From assembly GCA_963854835.1 (NCBI GenBank), contig OY978525.1, positions 104,390,417-104,454,416 of the forward strand: a stretch of DNA of 64,000 bases, written 5' to 3'. Of this stretch, positions 12,241-26,677 are shown in pieces (positions within the stretch are counted from its first letter, which is position 1; the number at the start of each line of letters is the position of its first letter). This stretch comes from Megamerina dolium. Taxonomy: Eukaryota > Arthropoda > Insecta > Diptera > Megamerinidae. Position numbers and translations under genes: made by a program. The notes under the pieces were generated by a model. It saw nothing but the letters and a program-made list of their open reading frames with translations. It ran no database searches and was not told the origin of the DNA.

Positions 12241-15200
12241 GTACGTATAAATGAGTATGTGCTAGTGTGTGAATAGAGGTTTCTCTATCAAATGTTCGTT
12301 TCTTCAAATTTGTCTTTATTCTTTCGGTGTGTGGGTTTTTGTTTTTTTCGAGACTCATTTGACCTATCAATTGCTCATAGTTGATTATTTGTATATATCT
12401 ATATATACGCGTGTGTGTGTGTGTATGTGTGTGACTGTGTCTAAAAAACGTTCAAATTTTTTTTCTTATAATGCGCTTCTTTCTTCTTTTTTCTCTATAT
12501 TTTTCTAATAATTCTTCTTCAAACGATCGATTTTTGTTCACACACATACACACACATACTTTCTCACTCACACATTAACACACATACATATATCGTTTTT
12601 ATGCTTCGTTTTAAGAAGGTGGAATGCCGGAATCATATACGTGTAATTCAACCAATGGACTCTGGGACACGTTTATATGTTTGTGGAACGAATGCACACA
12701 ATCCCAAGGACTACGTGATAAATGTGAGTACTAGCTACTATATATGTATATATAGTATAACTATATACAATTAGTATTAAATATAGTATAGTGTTTATAT
12801 ATGGCTGGAAGGTATAGTAAGTAAATTGTATGAAGAAGTATATATATATATATATGTATTAGTTACGTCAGTATTCTCCTACCAATATCAAAGGGTATGA
12901 TTAAGTACAACTTGTGGGCGCACTTTTTGTTGTTTTTTGCCTTTGCTTTTTTATTTTATTGGGTTTTTTTTTACAATTTCGAACATGTATAAACTCACAT
13001 ATAACGGTGTACGATTATATTGTGCAATGTATGCCATGTCATGGCTCCTGGGAGTTAAATGTGTGCACCAAAAATTTAATTTATAGTCTGTAAAGCAATT
13101 TATTTAAATGAAAATATTGTGCAATTATCAATTTTATAAGGTAATTCACAAAGTGAATTACTTCGAATTTCATTGCAGTGAGATGAGAATTAATTCAATA
13201 TTTTTAATTAATTTTTCCCAAAAATATTTTTCATATTTGCTTACGAAAGCAAATTTGTTAACATTACTCCATTAATTTATTAATATCGATTTAGAAATGA
13301 AAAAATAAAATATAGTGAAATATTGTATTATAATTTTTGCCAAATTAATATGTAATTATAGAAATAATTGTAGTTAGATGTGTTGTAATTAAATAGTTGC
13401 TTTCTGAAGGTCATAGCAATATTGCTGGTATATAATTACTGTAAAATATTCATTATTAGATCATGTAATCATATTTACAGGTTGCAATTATTTCTGAGTA
13501 ATTTAGTAATTACGTTATACATTAGATTAGATTAGATTAGTAAGGACTAGACAATTACTGACTATGGCACTGCGTCCGATTCGAACTATTGTGCCATACC
13601 CGAGTTTAATATTGAAAGAGATTATATCCTTTTATTTTCTCAAAGAACATTTTGATTCTTGTGAGTTTAATTTCAGATAGATTAGTAGTCTGTAGTAGTT
13701 CCTTCCCAAGTGTTTGTTTTCTCACCCGGATAAGGGCTGGGCATTCTGTGATTAGGTGTATGGATGTATCATCTTTTTCCATACAGAATCTGCATATTTC
13801 GCTGTCTGTCAATTTCAGACGTGTTTTATGTTTATTTAGTAGACAGAGTCCACTGATTATACCTGTCATAAGTATTAGTTCAGCTTTACTCAAACTTAAA
13901 AGGTATTTTGAGTTTTTCACCGAGTAATGCAGAAAGAAAGCTTTGGTACATTCCATACCAATAGTTTTTGACCACGTTGCGTTTACTTTGTTCATATATC
14001 CTTGTTTGATACAATTTTTGTAGTGAGCTTTGCTGATTCCCATGATTGGTTCGGGTCCAAATGGTTGCTTTTCAACTTCCTCCCTTGCCAGTCTGTCTGC
14101 ATTCTAATTACCATCGTAGCGACAGTGTGCTGGAATCTAGTGTACCATCACTTGATTTCTGACTGATAGTTGTTGGAGAAGATTGGCTGTCTCCCAAACT
14201 AACCTAGAATCAAATATTGACGAACTCAAGGCTTTTATTGCAGTCTTACTATCCGACATTACCATGATTCTTTTTCTATAAGGACGAAGGATAAGACGGT
14301 TGCTAAGCTACAGGACTTATTGACATTCAGGTCACTGGGACAATATATTTCAGATCCTGTGCTTTTTTCAGTGTACCAGACAATGTCGTCATGAGTAAGA
14401 CGGATTTTTGAGTATTCCCAGTTTATCCTGTTTGGGATGTGAGTTTTGTACCTCTTGTTAAACATATGTCGCGGAGTTAAGGGGCATCCAAAAGCAAGCG
14501 TCTCGCCTCCTATCTTTAGCAATGGAACGATGACCATTTGTATATATATTAACACGATATGCATCAGTCTGTGTGTACTAATAATCGCATTCATTTGTAC
14601 GGTTAAATCTAGTAGCAGCATAACCAAAAGTACATTGAGGGCTGCCGTTGTGTGTAATGTAATGTGCGAACTAATACATTACTCGTTAAACTATCGAATT
14701 GAAATTCTAGTACAATTATGTACTAGTTCTGTGGCTGGAATAAAATAACTAGTTTCATAACCAGATAAACTTGAATGTTTAAATTCAGTAGTTTACTTAA
14801 AATGAATGATACAAAAACTTTCAAGTGATTCGTTTTTAACGCAGAAATTATATGTTACAGATTGACGAAATTAATTGAGCGACATTGATAGAACATAAGA
14901 TTGATAGGCACACAATAGTGAGTACCCGAATCTCGGCTAAGAGCAATAAGATTTTTTATACTAAAATAATTTAAATTAATATATGCATGAGAATTATAAT
15001 GCAATGAATGAAAATTGATTATTCTTTATTTACTTAAACGAGTCAATCGACACTGCCTATGACACCTTTATGTTAAATTCGCCAGTTGTAACAAAGAAAA
15101 GTGGCTTGAAGTAGTTGCTGGTTCCTTAGAACTAGTGAATTCCATAGTTTCGAACTATTTTTTTTTTTTTGCACTGCAGGGTACAGATTGAATCTGAGTA

Positions 15201-18200
15201 ATTTTATAAATTCTACAACTTATAATAATATTTTTGAAGAGCATACATTTCTTTGAGAATAACTAAGCGCAAGTAGTTATAAATAGAGTGCTCAATATGT
15301 TTTAAAGCATGTAAATATTTTTTTGTTTCTAAAATATGAATTACATTTGTAACGCTATGGCCCAATTTGAAGGTCATTGTCTCAGGGATGAACCTAAGCA
15401 GTTCTAAATGATAGCATTTGCGTACAGTAACAAAAGTTCTAATCCATTTCTGCTCTACTAAGTAACAATTTTTTTTTTTTACAGTGGTTTAAAATTTGGC
15501 TTTTTCGGTAAAAAGTAGAATCATGTAATTTGAAAAATCATATGAAAAATTACATTTAAGGTAGTTCTTGTCTTCGGAGACCTATATTAAAATTGTCCGA
15601 GCATTATTTTCTCAGAACTTATTAACTCTCTAACTACCACTCCAATGGGTCATTTTCGACCTAATTAAAAAAAAATGGACTCATTCGAGTCCGAAATTCC
15701 AACAACTTCGTAAACATCATATTCTGAAGCAGAAAAACCTGAGCGGCACAAATAAAAGGTTCGGTAAATGTTATGGTACATACATTTGGTTCATTATGTA
15801 AATTCTTTGAATTATGTAGTGCTGTGGAATTCAAATTGAAATCCTCATAAATAAAAAAAAAAAAATTGCAGCTTAAATCAGTTGCAATCAGTGATTTGGA
15901 AGAGTTTTCTTCTTCAGTGATTGTCATCTGAAATGACAATGTTTGGAGGGTTGTTCAATAAAATTTCGATATGGGGCTCTTGTGTGATTGATATGCTCAA
16001 AATGATGAAATTGTGTACTATATGCTCACAAAGGTATAATTGCGATGACCAAAATACAACAACCAAAGAAGGAATTTCACATACCAAATGTGGCAAACAA
16101 AGCGCATCAAATGTTATTCTCCAAATTGCAAACCCAATATTTTTTTAATTTTTTCAAATTTGAAAATGGAAAAGATTTCACTCAAATAAGAACATCAAAA
16201 TCGTTCTATATTGAATGATTGAAATAATTTGAAATTCATTGTACTAAACGAATTCAGCTGAAAGTGGATTATATTGAAGAAAAATAGAATAGGCATAATT
16301 TTTGAATATACTAATATTTAAACAAAGGAAAATTACTTGTAATTCTATAGAAAAAAGAATTCCAATATATAATTTTCTATAAAATTAAATTTCAAAAAAT
16401 TCCCAAGTTCTTATATTTATCGTTAAATTTACAATTTAAAAGCTATAAATACAATCGATTATTTTGACCTTTTTTTTAACAATATGTTTATTTTTCGCTC
16501 TCTTATGTTTACCACTTTAAAGAAGAACATTACGAAACATATTACAAAAAAAAAAAAAAATAAATAAAATGTATACAAACAAAACCCAACCGCATTAATT
16601 TTAAATACGTACCTACAATATATGTATATAATGTATAAAAATAAATACAAGGTTATACATATAATGTAGTAAATATCATGCCATATATTTGTATGTGTGT
16701 CATTTGAATTAACCTAAAATTTTTTTGTATTACAATACCATCCTCTCTCGTCCCAAAAGGGCTTAAATTGACTCGATTTTTATTTTATTTTTTTTTTTAA
16801 TAAAATTCACATTTTTATATTGCCATTTTCGTTTTTTGCCGTTTCTTCTTCTTCTGCTTTTGTCTTGTTTGCATACCTTTAGGCGAATTTAACACATTTA
16901 CCCAGATCGGAATACGTGCCTGGCATTGGTTTAGGCATTGGTAAATGTCCCTATGATCCTGCTGACAATTCAACTGCTGTCTATGTGGAAAAGGGAAATC
17001 CCTTTGGATTACCAGCATTGGTATGTATACATACAATATACCTTATATGTATATACATGTGTAGTAAATTGAATGAGAAAGAGAAATTATGTCAATTGTA
17101 ATTGTAAACTTTTGCTGAAGAACAAGAAGTTTGCAAAAATTAGAAAAGAAAAGAAGCACGATTTTATTATATGTATGTGCAAACAATTTTAAATGTGCAC
17201 CAATCGAATTAAATTATTCGTTTGGCATGTCCTTACTCTTACTCATTCAAAATTTCTACAAAATTTTGTTCGAAAAATCGAATTTGGAAACAAACAAAAA
17301 AAATGAACCAAAAAATTGAAAAGAAAACTGGCAAGCAACTAATTTTCATACAATTCTTTTGCGCGACAATTTCTTATTCTTTTACAGTATTCAGGCACCA
17401 ATGCGGAATTCACTAAAGCCGATTCGGTTATATTCCGTTCGGATTTGTATAATTTAACTTCCGGTCGGAAGGAGCACAATTTCAAGCGTACTGTCAAATA
17501 CGATTCCAAATGGCTCGATAGTGAGTATTATTGAATTGAACTTTCTTATTTTTTTTCATTGTTGTGTGCCTCTGAGTCTGACTGTATGTGTGTGTGTTTG
17601 GGTAATTGAATTTTCGTTTGTGTTTTTTAACATTTTCTTTCACTAACTTGATTCTATTTCGTTTTTTTTTTCTTTCATTTCTAATTTTTTTTTCATATCA
17701 AATGTATAGAACCAAATTTTGTGGGCGCTTTCGATGTAGATGAATATGTATATTTCTTTTTTCGCGAACATGCCGTTGAATATATCAATTGTGGCAAGGC
17801 GATTTATTCACGCATTGCACGCGTTTGTAAGAACGATCGTGGTGGCAAATATATGATCAGTCAAAATTGGGCCACATACTTGAAGGCGCGCATCAATTGT
17901 AGCATTTCAAGTGAATTTCCATTCTATTTCAATGAAATTCAATCGGTGTATAAAATGCCAACGGATAATACCAAATTCTATGCGACATTTACAACAAATA
18001 CACATGGCATTGTCGGTTCGGCAGTGTGTAGCTACGATATACGCGATATTAATGCGGCATTTGATGGTGAGTATAAGACTACATACGTAATGTTAAGGTG
18101 GTGTGCTAGTGGTGGTGATGGTGATGATGGTGTATGAACGACTACACTTAAATATTGGTGTTGTTGGCAATAATAGGTGTGTTAGTATAGATATGTATAT

Positions 18201-21200
18201 GAAGATTTATTGCACTTGCAATAATTCTTCGAATTTCTTTTTTTTGTTTTTTTTTTTTTGTTTTTGTTGCTTAGCTTTGCATTAGTTGTTGCTGTTATCT
18301 TTTAACTTCTCCACTACACATGTGCCGGTATGTGCCGGAAAGAAATTATACGCGCGCTCATATACCAAATTTAACCGTGAACGAATTTCACGTATTCAAT
18401 TCATTCAATTCACATACGATTATATACATCTAACTACATACGTAGATATGTATGTAGTATATGTATCGGATGTGTTGGCAAAAAAGGCATTTGTGTAGTG
18501 GGTAAAATGTATGAGCACATCGGTGTTGTTAAATTGTGCAAAGGAAATTGATGTGACTTTTCAGGAAATTCATTATATACGAAATATCACCTTTGAATTC
18601 ACATTTTATTCCCCTACTCCCCTACATTTGTATGTTGATTATTTTCTTCTTCGTTCTTCTGTTATTTGGCTTATAAAGGGTATTTCATTATTTGTATTTG
18701 TTCGTCAAGTGGACCACGCGACACCAGACCAAGGTCTGTTGGAGGATATGAGCCCTATAGCTGATACATCTGAGCGCCAACCACAAGTGTTACGTTAAAC
18801 GAGATATTTTGTACCCAGGCCCGTCTACGACCTCCTTTAGAATCTCCTCTCCCTTTTTAATGAAGGATAGAATTGATCTTGTCGAACTTTTGATGGTTGA
18901 AGCTGGTGTTGGGAAACTCAGCAAAACAGTGTTTGAGGCGAAGTCTGTCCAAGGCCGGACATTCGCAAAATATGTGGATCGATATTTTATCCTCCTCCAG
19001 ACAGAGTCTACACTGCGTGTTAGAGGATAGTCCCATTTTGTGTAGGTGGTATTTTAACCAGTTATGTCCTGAGAGATAGCCGGTTATTAGGCTTAAATTT
19101 GTTCTGCTAAGACTAATTCTGTCAAAAGCTGCATCGAAGCTGATGAGAGTTTTCGCTTGGCGGAGACCTGTCGAATTTGTTTTTGCAAAACAATTGGCAA
19201 TGAGCCCATTGCGACAGATATGCGGATATTAGGACCGTATATTCCGGCGCCTGTACCTTTGCCTGTGGTCAATCCGTCTGTAAATCAAACGTATTTATGT
19301 CTTCAGGGTATTAAGTTGCTATTCGTTTTCCATTCCAAATGCCGTAAGTTGCATAGAAAATTTTCCCAAATAAGTACGAAAAAAGCTTTCTTTAATATAT
19401 ATTTTTACTAGCTCCTAATAGCATAGTAATAATGTGGCTTCATTTTTTATTCTAATCATTTCTCTGATTCATCAGCATTCCTTCCACGAGCTATGGTATT
19501 GGCTATTTGTTAATTGGCTTCATATACGAAACTTGTGGAGGTGAATTTCTTCAATGATGATGTGATGTGAATAGTTGTCTGTTTCGATGATTCAGTCATC
19601 ACTTCTAGCTTCACAGCTGCACATAATTATTGTGTCGACTTTAATCAAATATTTCCTCTACAGATTTGGGTGAACGAAGAACGATCAGAAAAATTCTCCG
19701 AGGAGATAAAGCAATTTTTTTTTTACTTCGCCCCTCTTTTCGTTATTTCTGATGTTAATGAAATTTTGCGAAATGATGAGAATTGATGTAGTAATTTTAG
19801 TCCATATCTTCAGTTTCGTTAACTTCAAACTTATAGTTAACTCACCATAAAGTCGATTGTCTTTGAATAGAATACTTCCAGTAAGACCACCAATTACAAT
19901 AGCTTAAATCAGGTTGTTCAATTCAATATTATTATGTGTTATAAATTGTAGAAAGTAGAACAGTATTCACTAGTTTTGTTTGCAATGAGAATATACTAAG
20001 CAAAAATTTTAAAAAATTAAATGAATTTTATCAGAAGAAGAAGAAATCATATGGCACAATGCGACCATTGTGAAAATGAGTGAAATTACTACAACAAATT
20101 CTAATTCAATACTAATTCCTTTTTCTGTCATTTATTTTTTCACTCATCAGATGTTCCCTAAAAGGAATAAAAACACAAATACCCAATACAAACACAAATA
20201 ATCGGTCTTTATATATATGCCAAGTAGTAATATTTAAAAAGTAATAGCTCAAATCATCTAGTTTTCTGGCTAGAATTATTAGATTAGTTCGATAACTAGA
20301 GAAGAGTCAACAATTATTTTTTTTCGAATAGTATTGTAGTTGTTGTAACAGCATTTTTTCGCCGAGTTCGCAGTCCTTGACCTGGAATGGCTAAGGTATA
20401 TTCCAGCACGAAGACCCGATTGCCGTGTGAACATCAATTACCGTGGGAACATCATATTTTTGAATACTATTTGAATACTTTGCTTGATTCAATTCTATTT
20501 TATGAGGTAGGTTGATTATATGACGTATATATAGGATCATATATTTAGTAGCGCCATTGCTCAGTGGGTTAGCGCGTTCGTCTTCTGATCTGTAAGTTGT
20601 GGGTTCAATACACACGGCTGAAGCACAAATTGAATATTGAATAGATTTTTCTTTCAAACGGTATCCACCTGCTTGTAAATAATTGTCAACTCTTCTGGCA
20701 GTAACAATTTGATATGAAAAAACTTCTAAAAGAGCTCTAAAGCAAAGCTCATACAAAATAAAATCACAAGGGTTGTGCCATTCGAAACTGGCTAATATAA
20801 GTAGGTTCCTTCTAAAATTGTCTTAAATTTTGGACGCACAACACTACTGGAAGAGAAGCTCGTCCAAAGGTCCTTTCGTGTTCTATAAGTGCTACATAAA
20901 AAAATTGTTTTTGTAGTTTCAAAAGTACAGTCCTTCCATTTGAAAAATGTCAATTATAAATGTGCACATAAATGGATAAAATTGTAAAAATTGACTAGTT
21001 GTATTCATCACATCTTTTCACTACAGGGTATGTATAAACTATACATACAATACATGCATGCAAACATATAACCGCACATCATACGTATGAGTAAAACACA
21101 ATACAACACGTTTGATGCAAACGACACGTGACATTTCCGTAGATGTGCTGTTTGTTGCAAATTTGTTATTCGTGTTGTTGTTCTTGTTATTGTTGTTGTT

Positions 21201-24200
21201 TTGATTGTTATTATTACCATTGTTTACTACTATATTTTCTGCTGTAGCTGCAATTGTTGTAGTATTGGACCTGGTTGTTTTCTTTTTTGGTATTACAAAT
21301 GTGTTTGCAACTATACAAAATATGACGTACCGACCGAGTTACTTGTATGTATTGAAAAAGAAGGTGTGAAAGAAAGCGATGCGTACAAAATAGCCCAACA
21401 ACAATTGTAGGTAACCAACTACCATTAACTATACGAGGTGAAAAACAGAAAAAGAACAAACAAGTTAGTATTAAGAAAGAAAATAATAAAGAAAAAGGAC
21501 ACAACATGGCGAACGAAAAAAAAACACACAAATCTGGAATCGGAAACGGAAATGATTTTTGCAAGTGTTGCAAAATTAATGCCTCATTCATGTGGCACTG
21601 CTACTCTAGTGGACTATGATTTTTTTCTCCTTCTGTTTCTTCTCTTTACAAACATACATACATATATATTTGTATAAATGTATAGGTAACCAATGTATGT
21701 ATTGTATGTTAGCATGCATCCTACATACATACTTTTATATTGCGTGTAGAGGTGCTGACAAGTGTAATACTCGTTTGTATACGCATTGAATGAATGAATG
21801 TTGTTTTTGAATTTCTTGTTTTCTTCTTCTACCTCTTCTTCTACATGTTTATGATGCATTTACTACCATGCATGACAACATATATAGTATAGAATTTAAA
21901 ATGGAATTGTATTGTTGTTGACATTCTGAACACATTTGTTTCTTTTCTTTTTGACATACACAGAATGAAGTGTATGTAGCAATAGCAAAAGTAAAAAAAA
22001 GTAAAAAAAAATTGAAAAACTATTTCACATTATTTTGCATTTTTCTCACAACTAATGCATGGAATCAAGTACATGTTATTGTTATTTTTTTCTTCTTCTT
22101 CTGAGGATAGTAAATGCTATCTTTATCTGTTGTGAGTTAATACATATATTTTTTAGTTAGTGTGTCTCTAGTCATATCCATCATATATGTAAATGCATTA
22201 ACATACTCGTATATAAATAGTTAAGCGTTGACAAAAGAAATGTATTCACCGAATTGTAATGGTTGCATTGTGATAGCTATTTTGAATGCATAATGTTCAT
22301 ATAAACGCGGTCAAAATGACAATGTTAGCAATTTCTCATTGTCCATACACATTTGCATGTGTGACTATTGTTTACGTTTGTATATATTTATTTTTAACTC
22401 TATTATTTTGCAATAAGAAAATCTAACATTCTATGCAGAATAATGACGCAATGAAATTATAAAAACTACTTAAAATGATAACAAATATGAATTTAATGTA
22501 TGTGTATGCCATATTATGCATACCTACTGCAGATAATGATTCCAGACATTAGCGGATTTCATTTTCTTTAAACTTGTGGTAATACCATCACTTAATATAT
22601 CAACATTTTTGCTTCTAAATAATTATGATTGAATCCTCCATAGAAAATTTCCGAGCAGTTGGTTCAATATATTCATTCAAAATATGAGATCCCATATAGA
22701 GTTGATGATACAACACGAATCCATTATATATGGAAAATTTTTGAATATATTAACTGCCTTGGAATAATGTGAAGAAATAATTAGTAGGTACTTTAAATAG
22801 TAAAGTATTTTGCAATAATTCCTTTGATTTTTATTTCTTTTGATTTTGGTTTATAACGATTTTCTCAAAATTTTTAAAGAGTGATCTCAATTATTGTATA
22901 TAGGTACCATTTATGATGCTGATCATAACAAAATTCTTATTATTCAACTTCTGTTTTCTTTTTCATCCAATGTAAGAATTAAACATGTAGATAAGTTACA
23001 GCTCATTGGAATTTAAGGCAGTACTCTAGGTGTTTCAGCGCAGAGCGAGTGAATGCCGGTGGACTTGCTGCGATGTGGTACACTTGCCTGAATGTTGCGT
23101 TGGCGGCAGAGATGGTGATGATTGTGATGCTGCTATGTTCGTTGTTGCTATATAAAATGCACCTTTCTACTTCACTTTTAATATTATTTATTTAATGTTA
23201 TTGGTTAATTTTAAATGTAAATGTATGTATATTGATCGAGTAGTCGGTCTTTTTTTTTCTATTGTAATAATTTCAGTTTGTTTATAACAATTTCTAATTT
23301 TTAACTTTTAATTGGGAATCACGCACTGCTTGAATAGAGGGAGTTGATCAACAATATAAAAATATATAAAAATGGAAAGTGAGGAGTATAAACTAAAAGA
23401 AAATAGAGTATGGGAGTGAGAGATAGAGAGAATTAGAGAATTAGAAATTGCGGAACGAATAGAATTATATTAGGGTTGCTAACCCTTGGAAACCTTATAC
23501 GGGCAGTGCGCGACACACATCTTCTGGCGTAGACACTAGGCTTTGAAGAATTTTCGGTATTACAGCCAACTTGGCTGTCATTCATATTGTCATTTAACTT
23601 GTCGAATTTAATATAATAAATTTCATACAAAAAATTAGTATTTGAGGTAAATTTTAGTACACTCCTTAAGGGGGGATTAGGTTTAATGTGTGTAAAAAAA
23701 TGCTCAGCAATTATTCTGGAGCATCTCGGAAAAAAGTTAAACCGCGGTGTCCCTCATAAATCGGTGCTGGATCATCTGGAATCAAAAAATCAAAATTATG
23801 TTGTTAGGGACGCAGACTTTGAAAACGTGAGTTTTGTGAAAAACGCTTTAAGGTTTTGAACACTAAAAAATTTGGGATAAAGGATATTGCAATCATCCAT
23901 GATGTCTAAAGCATCTTTTTGCTCTTGTCTACGATGAATCCTGTCTTCTGCCTTTTGTATGGTTTTCAGCTTCCTGCTCTGCTCGGCCTATACGTATGGA
24001 GTTAGTTGATCCGACAGGTATAAAAAAAGTGATAACTTCGTCAATTTTGCTCCGCTTGAAATTTAAACACAACATTCTTGAGATACTATAGAAAAAAAAT
24101 AATTAAAAAACCCTATTCCCCCCTTAAAAAAAAACAAATCTGCAGCTATTGCATATAAAATTGTTGTGGGGATTTATGGAGACCATGATCTGTTGGAGAT

Positions 24201-26620
24201 TGGTTCAAAAGTTTCGAAAATTTCGATTTCGATTTCGAAAATTTCAACACCAATACTGCTGCTGGGCTGCTTTTATCATAGGACAAGCGTTTATTTGACC
24301 AAGATGCTATATGCAAATATGTAGCTGTTTGGTCGGCTATCCTAAATTAGTTATTATGTTATAGGCTAGCCAATGATTAACGTAGTCTTCAAAACGCGTT
24401 CCCTTTAAATATCCAGTGTGCTGTAGGCAACTAATGACATAGTGACACAGTATTTGTGAGAGCGAAATAATTCTAACTTATGATGAAAGACCTAGATCCA
24501 TATACTAAAGCCTTAAATCTTTTTGCATTCTCAGGCCAATATATTTTTTAATGGCCATTTTAAATTTGCAATTTTTTTGGTTGAGTGTTTTTTAGAATAA
24601 GTCGAAAAAAAAGGATTAAAATTCATATCGGTTTCGAAATATGTAGTTTGGGTCATGTAGTAAAATTTCACGAAAAATAATTTTGTAAAATATTTTAACC
24701 CATTAGCTCAGTCATAGTGACACACAATCGTTTTGACCACTTTTGTTGAAAAATTTGAATAAAATGCCATTTGAGAGGTCGCTAGGGGGTTAAAATGTTC
24801 GAGAAAATTATTTGCGGAAAAATTTCACTAGTTATATCCTCGGCCAAATCTTAATACAAAGAATGCAATGGTCCACAGAAAATAAAAAAACAAATATATC
24901 CCCTTGAAATATGCAACGTTTTTAAACATTCTTTTATAATTGCTCATAAATAAAACTCTAGCTCTTATGGTACTCTGAAGCTCTTAATATGGCGATTAAA
25001 AAACTAAAACTTGTGATTGTTTGATTTTGTTTTTAAAATTACATATTTTTTATTTTCTGAATAATTTATTTAATTCTAAAAATACATTCAAACTAAAAAG
25101 CACGTACAATTAATTGATATCAATATCGCACACTGTTATTGGATATTATTTTGATGTAATTTAGCTTCCAAAATTATTTCTTTACACCACAGTGTTTCCT
25201 TATAACTAACATTTATCTCTGTGACAGTGAATAGAATGATAATTAATTACATATAAGTAGAATTTCTTATCCTCTTCTCCAAAACATGACTTTAACAATT
25301 TATTATTGAAGATTGAAGCAATTTTAAGTTACAAATATGTTTATAAGAATTTATATATGATAAAAGTTTACAAAACCACAAAATAATTAATTATAAAGGA
25401 AACCAATTGATTGCTGTATAAAATTCGAATAAAATGTGGCTTGAATAAATCGAAAAATATATTTCTAAATGTACTTCATTTGACAATGAATGAAAACAAT
25501 TAGAGACAATGAAAATTTCGTAGAAAGATCAAATGAGAGAATACGTTTAAGGAAAAAATATGAATTCAAAAAAAAAAAACTATAACAGCAACAACAAGAA
25601 TGTCTATTGCCAAGTACTAAATATTATATATGTACTTGCATGTTACACCATACATATCAAATGAGTATGATAGTAATAGTTTTACTATTAAATACTTGTT
25701 ATACCATAAGTATAAGTACATATGTCAAATAAAATAGTCAAATTGCCAAAGAAGTTTTCTTGCCATTCACAACACATTGATAATGAACATTTGTTGAAAG
25801 AAATAAAACACAAACAACAAATTGTTATTTCCTTAACTTGTAAACAATAAGTTAAATACACTCTTTCTTTCTTTACTTATCTACCAATATATATTTACAT
25901 TGAAAATTTGCAGGCAAATTCAAGGAGCAAGCCACATCAAATTCCGCTTGGTTGCCAGTGTTGAATTCAAAAGTGCCAGAGCCACGTCCTGGCACATGTA
26001 CAAATGATACAGCAACATTGCCTGATTTAGTGTTGAATTTCATACGTAAACATCCGCTAATGGACAAGGCGGTCGATCATGAATTTGGCAATCCGGTCTT
26101 TTACAAACGTGATGTTATACTAACCAAATTGGTTGTGGACAAGTAAGTATAAGAATAATAATAATTTATTATTATCTTAGCTACATTTATAGCATCGATG
26201 TACTGTGTGTTGTGTGCTTCTCTTTTTTTTAAACGGATTGATGCCAACAAATCTTTAACACCATCACTTATTTACTTTATTCTAGTAAAATATTTGAAAA
26301 TAATTTCTTTTTACATATTTCTATTTAAGCGGTTTTGCTTGTTGACATTTTCTAAGGAGGAATTTTTCTTTTTTGCAATATTTTCTTTGGCAACTACATG
26401 CTTTTAATTTTTTATGTTTTTTTTTTGTATGTGGTTTCGAGTGCACTTTTCATACATTTTTCCGCCAGCTTCAAATATTTTACTATTTATTTTTTCTACT
26501 TTTACAGTGTAATAGTTGTAGTTATTCAAGTAGAAAATAAGTGCACAATTTAGAGCAATTTAGACAAATAAAAAAATAAAAAATAAAGAAAAAAATTTTA
26601 AACTAACATTGTACTAGTAT

Positions 26621-26677
<57 letters not shown>

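Larger units (their letters stand above)
18067..25913 (+). other. Semaphorin intron e-f
   Basis: 7.8-kb intron containing a minus-strand LINE relic (18690-19420), a tRNA-derived SINE (20549-20905), a TTAA-flanked MITE (23670-24123) and a diverged repeat (24440-24925). The stretches 19430-20540, 20910-23665 and 24930-25910 are AT-rich with simple repeats, and I see no gene in them. Confidence 0.8.

Noticed and set aside
16815..17036. Minus-strand open frame overlapping semaphorin exon c
   Set aside because: Shadow of the real exon, which has matching phase and splice sites on the + strand.
20551..20622. Possible tRNA gene
   Set aside because: The A and B boxes are recognisable, but the stems do not pair well and the sequence continues into a body shared with another locus, so it is the head of a SINE.
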